NCBI GenBank assembly: GCA_033060915.1
Contig: CM065379.1
Coordinates: 36,459,318 to 36,523,317 of the forward strand
Length of the DNA stretch: 64,000 bases
From: Euryodendron excelsum
Taxonomy: Eukaryota > Streptophyta > Magnoliopsida > Ericales > Pentaphylacaceae
Direction of reading: 5' to 3'
Position numbers and translations under genes: made by a program. The notes beneath the pieces are model-generated. The model was given only the letters and a program-made list of their open reading frames with translations, was not told where the DNA came from and did no database searches. Below are positions 1 through 10,945 of this stretch, one piece after another (the stretch's first letter is position 1; the number at the start of each line of letters is the position of its first letter).

Positions 1-4
1 AAGA

Positions 5-790
5 TGACCATTTTGCCCCTAAGCATCCGAATGCCCCGGGAACCACACCGGCTCTGGGTATCAAACCGGTAACCTCCTGAGAATAATTTTTATAGTGTTC
101 TCAACCTCCCCTTACCTTTCCGGATCATTCCGAGTTAGTTCCGGCCAACCCGGTACAAAATGACCGTTTTGCCCCTGGAGGGCCGGTCTCCTTCTTCGAC
201 CATACCGGCTTTGAGTACCGAACCGGTAATGTCCCGAGAATACTTTTTATAGTATTCTCAACCTTCCTTTACCTTTCCGGATCATTCCGAGTCAGTTTCG
301 GCCAACCCGGTACAAAATGACCGTTTTGCCCCTAGAGGGCCGGTCTCCTTCTTCGAGCATACCGGCTTTGAGTATCGAACCGGTAATGTCCCGAGAATAC
401 TTTTTATAGTATTCTCAACCTTCCTTTACCTTTCCGGATCATTCCGAGTCAGTTCCGGCCAACCCGGTATTAAATGACCGTTTTGCCCCTAGAGGGCCGG
501 TCTCCTTCTTCGACCATACCGGCTTTGAGTATCGAACCAATAATATCTTGAGAATACTTTTTATAGTATTCTCAACCTTCCTTTACCTTTCCGGACTATT
601 CCGAGTCAGTTCCGGCAAACCCGGCACAAAATGATCGTTTTGCCCCTAGTGGGCCAGCCTCCTTTTCTGACCACGCCGGCTCTGGGAATCAAACCGAAAA
701 CCTCTTGGAACATTCTAAATAATTTTTCCAGATCCCAAGTCTTTTTCCGGGATAATCCGAGTTCGCCCCGGCAGTTTTTTAGTCCAATTG
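5..790 (+). repeat. 157-bp tandem repeats in U3 of giant LTR copy 1
   Basis: Equivalent bases (the TGACC of a 'tgaccgttttgcccct' phrase) recur at 5, 161, 318, 475 and 632, a period of 156-157 bp. Each central unit carries a perfect 9-bp inverted repeat, GAGAATACT and AGTATTCTC, around a 6-nt spacer (236-259, 393-416, 550-573). Copy 3 has only three equivalent positions (30003, 30159, 30316), so unit number varies between family members. The array lies upstream of the TATA box. Confidence 0.88.
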
Positions 791-1170
791 ACCGTTTTGC
801 CCCTAAAGGCTCGGTTGACCTTTCCGACACATCCTATCTTCATTTTTCAAGTCAAATATCTCCAGGACACTATTTTAAGTGTTCCTGCTCCTTTCCGGCC
901 TTCCGGGTCATTCCTGGCTCCTTCAAATCATTCCCGAACTTTCCGGAGTCACTCCTAGTGAAGTCAGGCTAAAAATTGCATGGTAGTCACTAGTATAGGC
1001 GCCCAAATCTAGTCAAAGATACGTTGCTTGCCGACCTTAAATCTTTCCTAATTGGCTGGCGCCACTAGTAGTGGGGCCAAGCCAAAAAATGGCTTGGCGC
1101 CACTCCTAGTGGCGCTAGTGTAAAATTTGCCCTGGCGCCACTGCAACAGGCGCCAGGTTTGTCCTCCTTC

Positions 1171-1178
1171 TATAAATA
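1171..1178 (+). promoter_or_regulatory. LTR promoter TATA box, giant LTR copy 1
   Basis: TATAAATA follows the inverted repeat at 1095-1117 and precedes the leader block. The same box is found at the matching position in copies 2 and 3. Confidence 0.7.
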
Positions 1179-2049
1179 CAGAGCCTCATTCAACGTGAAA
1201 AGGGTCTGCAAAATTAACCTATAAATCACAGAATTCGATATACAGAGCTCGAGCACCTCCAAAAATCCTAGCTTCCTTAGGTTCTCCAAACCCTAGCCAC
1301 CCTACACTAAACCCTAGCCATCATACACAAACCCTAGCCTCCTATACACTTACACATTCCCCCATATACTCATACACTAGCCTTCAACCATCTTTGAAGA
1401 CTTGAAGAGCTGCCATCCAAAGCTTGAAGACAACTCCTAAAGACTGAAGGTGAAGATCAAGACAAAGACCGAAGACAGCGTGGCGCGCAAAATAAAGAAG
1501 ACATACGGTAGGTTTTCTCTTTAATTTTCTGCACTTCCCCCCTCTCTCTTCTCTCTCCAACCCACTTGGGTTTTCTCTATTTTAATCACCCATCTCTTTC
1601 CCCCCCTTTCTTTGCATGCTTGAAACAAGGGGATTCCCGGTCCATGTGTAGGATTGGGCTATTGGAGAGTCACCGTGTTGGGGGCTTTCTTCTAGTCTAG
1701 CCAAAGACCACGTGGGTCCGGCCCCCTTGATTATGTGGTGAAGCCTTAGCCTTGTATGTTCACAACCCCAAATTGCATTGTGCATATCATAGTCTTGCAT
1801 CTTCCAAAAACCGTTTTCAAAGTTGTTTTTCAAAACGTTTTCAAATTTGTTTTCAAAATTGCATCAAAAGTTCTTTTTCAAAAACATGTTTTCAAAATCA
1901 CAATCCTAGGGTGATTCTAGCCTTCCCATGGCTAGGGTTGCTTTAGGAGAGTGTCATATTAAAAGTGACCTTTTGGTCTATATTTTCAAACCTTATTTTC
2001 AAAACCGCTTTCCTAAAGTGGTTCTAGCCCTCTTATGGTTAGAATCGCT

Positions 2050-3620
2050 TTAGGAAAGTGAGACGTTTTCATACTTTCCAAAAAAAAAAACTCTCTCTTC
2101 AAAAATCCCTTCCTAAAAATCTCTTTTTTCAACATACTTTCCTAAAGCTCTCCTCTCTAAAATTGTTTTCAAAAACTCCCTTCCAAAATCTATTTTTCAA
2201 AATTCCCTTTTTCAACTCCTTTCCAAAACTCCTTCTCTTTAAAATCTTTTTCCAAAAACTCCCTCTTCAAATTCACTTTCCAAAAGTTCCTCCCTAGGAT
2301 TCCCTTCTAGAAAACCTTCGTTTCTAAAAACGCACTTTCTAAAAACTCTTTCCTTAGAGCCCAAGTCAAGCCCTAGAACCCACAATTAGGAAACCCTAAT
2401 TTTCTTTCCAAAAACATGATTTTCAAACTTTGCTCCAAACTTAGGTTTCCAAAACCTCATGTTTTCACATAAAAAATATACATGTTTCCAAAGCCTATTT
2501 TCTATATCAAAACTATGGTTTTTCAAATCTAGGGTTTCTAAAACCTCCCTTTCCAAATCCTTGCCAAATCAAATCTTCCCTTTAGGAAACAAAATCAAAC
2601 CTTTGCTTTAGGAAACCAAATCCAATCTCCCTGTTTAGGAAACTAGATCCCGTCCTCCGTTTTTGGAAATAAAATCCAACCTTTCTCCTTTAGAAACTAA
2701 ATCCAATCCCCTCCTAATCCCAAACCTTTCCTAATTCAATTCCTTCCTAAACCATAAGTTTCATAAACCCAAACTTTAAACCTTTCCTTAAGTTCCAAAA
2801 TCCAACTCTTTCCTAATTCAAATTCTTCCTAAACTTCTACTTTCCTAAATTTTAAGTTTCCAAAACTTGAACATAAAAATCTTTCCTAAGTTTTAAAACT
2901 CAACTTTCAAATCTTTCCTAATTCAACCCTTTCCTAATCCTACCCCTTTTCCAAATCTCAATCTAATTTTTCAAACTTTTTCTAAACTCAAACCATTCCT
3001 AATCTCAGGATCTCCAAAAACCCTAAAACTTTCTAAATCTTAAACTTTCTAAATTTCAAATCTTTCTAAATTCAAAACTTTCCAAAACTTCAAAATCTTT
3101 TTAAATCTAAAACTTTTCTAAATTCAAAACTTTCTTAATTCAAGACTTTCTTAAGTTGAAACTTTTCTTAATTCAAACATTTCATTTCCTAAAACGAAAC
3201 TTTCCTACTTTCAAGACTTTCCTAAGTTAAAACTTTCTAAATTCAAAACTTTCCAATTTTTCAAAATTTCCTAATTTCAAAACCTTTCCTAAAACAACAC
3301 TTTCCTAAGTTGAAACTTTTTCAAACCTAAAACTTTCCTAATTTGAAAACTTTCTTAATTTGAAAACTTTCCAAAAATGAAACTTTCCTAAATCGAACTT
3401 TTCCTAATTCAAACATTTCCTAAATCCAACCTTTCCTAAATCTCCTAAACCTTCCGAGTCGAGTCAAATCTTCCCTAAGTCTAGGTTTCCTAAAACCAAG
3501 TCTTTCCAAAATCAATCTTTCCAAAGCAAGTCCAATCTTCTTAATTTCAATTTCCAATCTCCTCTTCTAATCCCAAATCGAATCTAGTTTTCAATTCAAT
3601 CTCTTTCTTCTAATCAAACA
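2050..3620 (+). repeat. G-poor degenerate TTTCCTAA-rich region in giant LTR copy 1
   Basis: About 1.6 kb is made of loosely repeated words such as CTTTCCTAA, TTCAAAAC and AAACTTTC, with very few G residues on the + strand. It lies downstream of the TATA box, so it would be in LTR-initiated RNA. Copy 3 has the matching region at about 31750-33450, while copy 2 does not. The spacing is irregular and no strict period was found. Confidence 0.75.
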
Positions 3621-4467
3621 TTCTATTTTCAATCGGGCTCCGGTCCGAACTACGACTGACCTGATTCCCCCAAAGGGATACGTAGGCAACCTTCATAGGT
3701 GCGGTCACAATACTTTTCAAACTTTCAATTCCACCCTCATGGGTGCGGTTTTCAAATCTTTCCAGATCTCAAATTTCAATCTATTTTCAAAGTTTCAATT
3801 TCAAATTTCAATTTTCAAATTGCTACTTTCAATTTCCAAAACTTTTCAAATCTATTTCACGTCAAATCAATTCTTCTTTTCAAATTCCTTTCTAAACCTA
3901 TTTTTCAATTCTCTTATTTTGCACTTGCATATCATGCATCATGTTAGTTTATAAACATTGTTTTTCAAAGTGAATAGGGTTGAACTATAGTTAGTTAAAG
4001 ACTCTCATAGGTGCATCTAGGGTAGATTGACATGTAGGTACCGAAAGGGCGGGTTAGGGTGATAGCTTAGTGCGTTTTCCCTAAACGTAACCAATCTCCG
4101 AACTTAGATCACTGATTTCAAAGACCAAAAGGAGTTATTTTTCTAAAAAGGGCTAAATTTTTTCCAAAGGTTGCCAAACAACCTGTTTTCTTAAAAACCC
4201 TCTCTCGAGGAGATATTTTCAAATCGGTTTTTCAAAAACCCTAAGTGTAGTTTTCGGATTATGCTTAGTTTTTAGGTGACCTAACTCACCTTAATTAAGT
4301 TAGGTGGCGACTCCAAATGTTTTTCAAAAGCCCTTTATTCAAATTTAGTTTCAATTCAAACCTAGTCGCACTCATTCTTCTAGGAAGGTGAATTCTAACG
4401 AGAGAGTATACAACATTTTTCCCGCTTGTGTGAGTATTCCTCGAGTGCGAAAAATCTGGGTGCGACA

Positions 4468-5718
4468 GCGGTATCCATTTATTGATTTTTCATAGCATGA
4501 AAAGTTACCTGACAAACAAGACAGAAGAATTGAGGTGAGGCATCGTGCTCCACGTTTCATTTACTACAAGGATATGCTTTACCATCGTTCTTTTAAGGGA
4601 CTAATCCTTCGTTGTTTGGGAGAAAATGAAGTAACGCAAGCCTTGGAAGAAGCTCATTCTGGTATATGCGGTGCTCACTAGTTAGGGTCTAAGCTGCACT
4701 TTCGAATCAAGAGGATGGGTTATTACTGGCCTACCATGGTTAAGGATTGCATAGAGTATGCAAAGAGGTGCCAACCTTGTCAATTTCATGCAAATTTCAT
4801 ACATCAACCACCCGAACCACTCTATCCTACTATTAATTCTTGGCCTTTTGATGCTTGGCGCTGGACGTAGTGGGGCCTTTACCTAAGTCTTTTAGTGGCC
4901 ATTTGTACATTTTGGTTGCAAATGATTACTTTTCTAAATGGGTTGAAGCTGTGCCATTAAGGGAGGTGAAGAAGGAAAATGTTGTGAATTTCATTCACAC
5001 TAACATCATCTTCAGATATGGTGTGCAGTGCTACATCATCAAGGATAATGGAAAACCCTTTCATAATAGTTTGATGAACATACTTTGTGAAAAGTTTGGA
5101 TTCAAGCAGCATAATTCATCCATGGACAATGCACCAACAAATGGTCTCGCTGAAGCATTAAACAAAACACTTGGTAATCTATTGAAAAAGGTGGTCACCA
5201 AGTCAAAATGGGATTGGCATGAGAGAATAAGACAAGCTCTTGAGGAGTATTGAACAACTCATTGAACAACTACAGAAGCTACCCTTTACGGGTTTGTCTA
5301 GTAACACAAAAGGGGTATAAGGTGTTCTGTGGCTTGAACGCCAAATTCCATCATTGAGACTTGCTATTTAGGAAGGTCTGACTCATGAAGACAATGTTTG
5401 TCTATGTCTTGAGGAACTGGAAACACTTGATGAAAATAGGCTTGAAACACAACAATGTTTGGAATGCTACCAAGTTCGTCTGTATAGAGTATTTAACAAG
5501 AAGGTTCACATTCGGTCTTTTCAAAAAGGAGACTTGGTGCTTGCTGTGAGAAGACCCATTATCACCATACATCAGACTAGAAACAAATTCATTTCAAAGT
5601 GGGACGGCCTGTATGTGGTACAAGAAGTTGACTCCAACCGTGCTTATAAGGTGGTTACTGAAGAAGGCTTATGAGTTAGACCCATCAACGTTAAATTTTT
5701 GAAGCGGTGCTATCATTA
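4468..5718 (+). pseudogene. Integrase 3' part of Ty3/gypsy element T (broken)
   Basis: The translated pieces give a retrotransposon integrase in order. First comes the zinc-binding part, with the His pair of HSGICGAH and then CQPC (about 4650-4790). The core follows with Asp in DVVGP (about 4865), Asp in KDNGKPF (about 5045) and Glu in GLAEALNK (about 5150). Last is a C-terminal part with KGDLVLAVRRPI and KWDGLYVVQEV (about 5525-5630). The family joins retroelement DNA into the host genome. Premature stops and frame changes lie near 4680, 4868, 5252 and 5280-5460. The 5' side is cut by giant LTR copy 1. The match style suggests a Tat-like Ty3/gypsy lineage. The antisense ORF and 3' LTR to the right (9640-19640) may belong to the same element. 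Confidence 0.85.
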
Positions 5719-5958
5719 AAAGAAGCAACACCGCTTGACGCATGAGTCTAAACTGCATGTTACTCCTAATCCGCATGAGTTTAAATTGTGAATGGTAACA
5801 ACAAAAAGTTTTGTTTTCCAAAAAAAAAAAATTGAATTATGTTTGGCTTGATCTCCTTTTGGGTGCTTAGGCATCTTGTGATTTTATCTCAAGTTCAGTC
5901 ATTCCCAAAAAAATAAAAAGATTCTTCAAAAAATATCTGAACTACATTTGGCATTATC
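5719..5958 (+). other. 3' tail of element T with hairpin-like repeats
   Basis: This is non-coding. It holds one copy (about 5830-5905) and the start of a second (from about 5938) of a block with the shape GAACTACG...CCC...GGG...CGTAGG, with decayed letters. The second copy resumes at 9348 after LTR A. The same block, better kept, is in all three giant LTRs (3644-3700, 14528-14590, 33475-33535). Confidence 0.5.
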
Positions 5959-6649
5959 TGTTGACTCCATATCTTGATTTTGATAATTATAAAGCATGGT
6001 TTAGTAATCTAATGACACTACTTAGTGTGCAGATTATGTTATACCTTAATTTCGATTGGACTATGACTTGAAGCTTGACATTTTGAATATATTGAAGAAC
6101 TTGTGTATTGAGAAGCTTGTCAAGAAGGATTGAAGGTTAGTGAGCATGATGAGTTGACACATTCAATAAGTTTATGCTTACAATCTCATCTAAAAAAGAT
6201 TGAAGATGCTTAAAGGTAATGAAGACTAGTTAAAGGGAAATCACAAAACTTGGAAGCTCCATTGAAGATTATGTTGAAGTCTTGAGTGGATGGAATAAGC
6301 TATATTGATTGAAGAGCCCTACAAGAAATTAAATGGAAATGATTCCATCTCGAAAAGATTAAAGGTGTTCAAAGAAGAATAAAATATTAGTTGAAGAGAA
6401 GAGATCACAAGACTTGGAAGCTCTCTTGAAGATTTTGGTGAAGTTTTAGATAAATGAAAGAAGTGATGTTGATTGAAGAACCCTACAAGTAATCAAAGTG
6501 GATTGATTTCATAAGGTGTTCTTGGAGATTAACATGCCTTGAAAAAGTCATTTCAAGCATTAGAAGCCTTAGTTGGATGATCCATGATGTGTTTGAAGAC
6601 ATTGAAGAAGATTGAAGAAGTCTTGTAAAAGTTAAGGACATGAGCTAAA

Positions 6650-6965
6650 AAGAGTCGACTCATGGTTCCCAAGAGTCGACACATTGAGATAGTGGCATTG
6701 GACAAAAGGACTCTGGTAAAAAGAGTTGACCCATCAAGTTTAGGAGTTGACACATTAGTCCATAATGCAAGGTCTTAAAAAAGGTCCAAAAAGAGTTGAC
6801 TCCTTATTTTTCAAGAGTTGACTCATTCAGAAAGTGCCATGGTGAAGTCTTCCAAAACACATGAAGAGTCGACTCCTTCAAGTAAAAAAGTCAACACATT
6901 TAGACAGAAGATTGGGGACGCTGACACCAGAGCAAAAAGGGTCGACCCCTTTAGAAAAAGAGTCA
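6650..6965 (+). repeat. GAGTCGACTC palindrome array in U3 of LTR A
   Basis: The motifs AAAGAGTCGACTC and GAGTCGACACATT alternate with spacing of about 20-50 bp, with GTTGAC variants. Matching arrays are in LTR B (about 7990-8235, opposite strand) and LTR C (about 15685-16010). The array lies within 400 bp upstream of the TATA box. Confidence 0.75.
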
Positions 6966-7235
6966 CTTTCTTGATTGTAATGACTAGTTTTTTAAATGGC
7001 TTATCAGTGTGATCTTGCATTAAATGCACTCCCAACCACCACCAATGATTATAATCAATTCAAGGCTATATATAAAAGATCCCCACAACATTTATACATA
7101 AGATTTCAAGAATTTAAGTGCTATGCATGTGATTCAAAGCTGAAAATCCTGATCCTACCATAAAAACATTATCTTTGCTAAGATTTGGGCCATTTACTGA
7201 GTTGATTTCATTCATTCACTCTTTAAGAGAGTTGA

Positions 7236-8892
7236 TATTAGCCCAAGAAGGCAACCCAAGAGGGGGGTGAATTGGGTTTTATAGAATTTATATCAAATAA
7301 TGCAGCTGAAAACAATTTATGTATTTCGACAATAATTAATCTAATCAATCAAGCAAATAATGGAACACAATGCAAACAAGTATAGTAAGCAAATAAGCAA
7401 AACAGAGTACTAAAAGAAAAGCACCAGATTTATAGAGGTTTGTCCAACCTTGCCTACGTCCTCTCTTCTTCGATTCTTTCGAAGGTATTCCACTATGTAA
7501 AGACCCTTACACAGCTGCTAGTTTTGCTACAAGTGCCCAACTCACTCTTACAAGAGTTCTTCCCCAAGCTCTTACAACCCAAGAGATTTTGTCCAAGCTT
7601 CTCTCAAACTTATAAGTGATTTTGTCCAAGCTTCACTCAAACTTACAAGTGTTTTTACCCAAGAACACTCAAACTCACAGGTTTACAAACCCACCCAAGT
7701 GAAATGAATAAAGGTTTTATAAATGATAACTCTCCTAGTGAGTAGATGAACAAGAATAGCTCAATAGATAACCTTAATCACTCAGCAAAAAGATGTAACA
7801 GTTGGAGCACAGCAAATTTCAGCTTCAAGATGTTGATTCAGCAGGTATAATCACTCTTTCTTATGTTTAGAAGCTGTAAGGATTTTGTATTTATAGCCAT
7901 GGATTGATTCTAGCCGTTGGTAGTAGATAGGAGACCATTTGATATGAAAACGGTAGAGTCTAACGTTCAAAAATAAAGCCCTTGCTGTAATAGAGTTGAC
8001 TCTTTTTAAGCAGGGGTCGACTCTTTTTATGTTTCAGCAGATTTTTCAAGGCTCTGTCCAAATGAGTCAACTCTTTTTTCCAAGAGTCGACTCTTTTTGT
8101 CTGACACTGCAAAATCAACTCTCTGTTTGAATGAGTCGACTCTTTTAGAGTTAGAGGTCGACTCTTTTGATCTCCATCAGAATTTTCAGCCTCTGTTTGA
8201 ATGAGTCGACTCTTTTGCTTGAGGGGTCAATTCTTTTTAGGAAAATCCTTAACTTTTGTAATGCTTCTTCAATCTTCTTCAATATTTTCAACCTCTTTAA
8301 GGATCATCCAACTAAGGTTTCTAAGGCTTGAAAGGACTTCTTCAAGGCATGTTGACTTCAAGAACACCTTTAACTCTTCAAGATGAAATCAATACACCTT
8401 TGCTTACATTTAGAGTTCTTCAATCAGCATCACTTCTTCCATTGATCTAAGTCTTCTTCAAAATCTTCAAGAGAGCTTCCAAGACTCATTTCAACTGTTC
8501 TTTGAGAACTCTTCAACAGGTATGGCTTCTTCTTTTCAATCAAGGCTTTTAGTATTTTCAATCTTCTTCTTTGACATCCATCATATTGAAATATCTTCAT
8601 TCTTTATAAGATCACCAATGATGAATATGCAATTCCTTCATGTTTATCAATCTTCAATCCAAGATTTTCATCATCTTGAAATTCCTTCATTCACTTATAA
8701 GATTAGCTTTGCCGAATATGTTCTCTCATCATGCTTATCAACATTCATTCTAATATTTGCATCACAAGTTCTCCATTGTGATAAGCTTCAAGTCATGATA
8801 GAAATCTAATAATTAATCTGCACACTTAAGTAGAATTATTAGATCACTAAACCAAGTTTTGTTATCACCAAAATCAAGGCATTGAGTCAACA
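7236..8892 (-). mobile_element. Solo LTR B, same family as A, nested and inverted in A
   Basis: Read on the minus strand it starts TGTTGACTC (8892) and ends GGGCTAATA (7236), 1657 bp. A perfect 5-bp duplication GTTGA flanks it (7231-7235 and 8893-8897). Its TATA box, seen as tatttatag on the + strand near 7890, and its GTCGAC array match LTR A. With LTR A it forms a large inverted repeat. Confidence 0.88.
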
Positions 8893-9342
8893 GTTGACCC
8901 TTGTATAATCTTCATTTATTTTTTTGGGAGGATTTGTATACCTATGAGTTTGAGTATTCTTGTAAAAAAACACTTGTAAGTTTGAGTCAAGTTTGGACAA
9001 AACCACTTGGAAGGTTTAAGAGTTAGGGTATAACTCTTGTGTAAAGTGAGCTGGGCACTTAGGCAACTAGCACATGTTGTGTAAAAGTGTTTTTGCATAG
9101 TAAAAGCTTTCAAGGGGATCTTAGAGGTGAGGACGTAGATCACACGTTGTGATCGAACCTTGATAAATCTGGTGTTGACTCTCGCTTTGTTTTTCTTCCT
9201 TACATATTATAGCTTGCTTGCATTGTTCATTCTTTGCTTGGTTACTGTTCCATTGATTATTTAGAATTTAATTGCATTATTTGTGATTATTTTTAAAAAA
9301 TTCAATTCACCTCCTCTCTTAGGTTGCATATTCGGGCTAACA

Positions 9343-9590
9343 TAATCTCCTTTTGGGTACACAGGTGTCTTGGGATTTTATCTCAAGTTCAGTAATCCAT
9401 ATAAACAAAAAAAAAAATGTTTTCCAATCTTGGAGTCTTATTCAATCAAGAAGAAGAAGAAGAAGAAGAAAAAGAAGAAGAAGAAGAAGAAGAAGAAGAG
9501 AAGGCATTCTTTAAGATAAATAAAGTTTTTGTTTCTTCAAAGAGAATAGATCATTACATGGCAAGATAAATGTCACAAAAAAAAAAAAAA

Positions 9591-9621
<31 letters not shown>

Positions 9622-9639
9622 AAGGACTAACTAAGAAGG
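9343..9639 (+). other. Non-coding tail of element T with microsatellites
   Basis: It begins with the resumed hairpin-like block, then a GAA-rich tract (about 9449-9500), a poly-A run and a GAAA/AAAG tract (about 9585-9622). No gene was seen. Confidence 0.6.
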
Positions 9640-10364
9640 GAGCTTGAAACCCATTAGCTCATTTTGACATGCTACCAACAGTTGTTTCATTTTCTATATG
9701 TACTCAGCATCTTTAGCACTCAGCACTGAAGTACTTTCGATGGTAAAATTTTTTGCTTTATGATTGAAGACATCTGCATGAAGTTTGGATAATTGCTTTT
9801 CCATCTTGAGAAGTAATGATTTCATTTATTTTCTTTCGGCACTTATGATCTCTAACTCTCTCTTCAGTTGAGCTTCCCTTAAATCAATGCCTGCAATCTT
9901 TATTTGAAGAGACTCAACATCTTTGATTTTCTTGCCTTATTGGGCTTCTGCATTGTTGATATTATGGCGTTTGTTTGCTAGGAGCTGTGCTTGTGACTCC
10001 TCGAACATCTTCTCTACAAAAGAGGAGCGGGTGGAATTATAAAGCTGAAGGTTTTTGAAGAATGTTCCACGAAGATCTTTCAAAAGAGAAATGTTTGCTA
10101 CATCGGTCTTTTTCCATTTCCTTGAGAACCTTTATAGCTTCATCCTTGATAACATAAAGGAACTCTATGCGAGACGTAGCGATCTTTTTAGAAAGTCCAT
10201 CCCTTAACATGAAAAGGTACATGCATTGACACATAGCAATGTGTTGATCTCCTTCAAATATGGAAGCTATTGAAGCATCAGGACATATTGGTATTTTGGA
10301 ATGTTGCGATTGTTCTTCTATTCTCTGGACTATATGGACTCCTATGATCTTTTCATAAATATGA
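9640..10364 (-). pseudogene. Antisense ORF of element T, C-terminal coiled-coil part (broken)
   Basis: On the minus strand, pieces such as KIKDVESLQIKIAGIDLREA and a 65-residue segment ending in SSWNILQKPSAL (10037-10234) have the charged, heptad-like make-up of a coiled coil. Several stops interrupt it. Its place, between integrase and 3' LTR and opposite to gag-pol, is where Tat-lineage elements often carry an extra antisense ORF. The upstream part of that ORF would be at 16463-18830, beyond the LTR C insertion. I cannot show that the two pieces were once one frame. No biochemical function is assigned. Confidence 0.5.
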
Positions 10365-10634
10365 TGTTAACTCAATGTCTTGATTTTGATGATAAAAAAA
10401 TATTATGTTAAAGATCTAATGACTTACTTAATGTGCAGATCATAGTATGCGTTAATCTCTATTAAGATTTGTAAGCACCCTATTTTTGCCCGCTCAGCAA
10501 TCTTCGGCCCGACCGGGCTCGGTTTCAAACATCTCAACACATACAGGCTCAAGATGAGCCTTTTAATCTCCAATACAACCAATGCCATAGGACCTGCGGG
10601 AGCCATAAGCACCATCATTCCGGGCAGATTTCCT

Positions 10635-10945
10635 GACCGGGCGGTCTTTGAAACCAATGCCATCCAGGTAGCTTCTTGAGATCGGGCGATCTGGGGACCA
10701 ACACCTTATCAAAATTTCAGACGGTTCACTTCTGGCGCCTGCTAGTCCGCCAATGTAGAATGTTCGTCATTCGATAGTTTTCTAAGATGAGGCATTCTCA
10801 GGGACCAACACCACCCCTGCAGGTAGTTTTCTAGGACCAGGCGTTCCTAGGAACCAACACCACCCTACAGGTAGTTCTCTAAGACCAGGCGTTCTTAGGG
10901 ACCAACACCGCACAGGTAGTTTTTTGAGACTGAGCGGTCTCGGGA
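10635..10945 (+). repeat. Inverted-repeat units in U3 of giant LTR copy 2
   Basis: A phrase of the type arm-CCAGGCGT-arm-GGGACCAACACC recurs about every 48-60 bp. Arms pair in each unit but differ in sequence: GACC/GGTC (10635), AGATC/GATCT (10680), CTAGGA/TCCTAG (10831), CTAAGA/TCTTAG (10879), GAGAC/GTCTC (10926). One unit (10791) has a single mismatch. Confidence 0.75.

Larger units (their letters stand above)
1..4467 (+). mobile_element. Giant Ty3/gypsy-type LTR, copy 1 (3' part; left end outside window)
   Basis: This stretch aligns from its first base with copy 3 (29236-34303, entering at about 29999) and ends with the same GCGACA terminus at 4467. About 760 bp of the LTR therefore lie left of the window. 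In order it holds tandem U3 repeats (5-790), a near-perfect inverted repeat (1095-1117), a TATA box (1171), a conserved leader block (about 1612-1760), a G-poor degenerate array (about 2050-3620), a conserved hairpin-like block (3640-3720) and a conserved 3' end (4020-4467). No protein-coding capacity was recognised; small ORFs here are accidental. To its right is integrase sequence of another element, not a primer-binding site, so it is most likely a solo LTR. The lineage is inferred as Tat/Ogre-like from the extreme length and the TG...CA ends. Confidence 0.8.
5959..9342 (+). mobile_element. Solo LTR A (~1.7 kb family), split by LTR B
   Basis: It starts TGTTGACTC and ends GGGCTAACA. Flanks TTATC (5954-5958) and TAATC (9343-9347) make a 5-bp target duplication with one change. 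Without the nested LTR B the element is about 1.72 kb (5959-7235 plus 8898-9342). It carries a TATA box in TATATATAAAA near 7063 and a U3 array of GAGTCGACTC-like palindromes (about 6650-6960). No gag or pol is attached. It is inserted in the non-coding tail of element T. Confidence 0.85.

Noticed and set aside
2058..2297. Small protein genes in F/L/S-rich frames of the giant LTRs (also 3699-3954, 33570-33803)
   Set aside because: These are frames opened by T- and A-rich low-complexity sequence, not kept between LTR copies.
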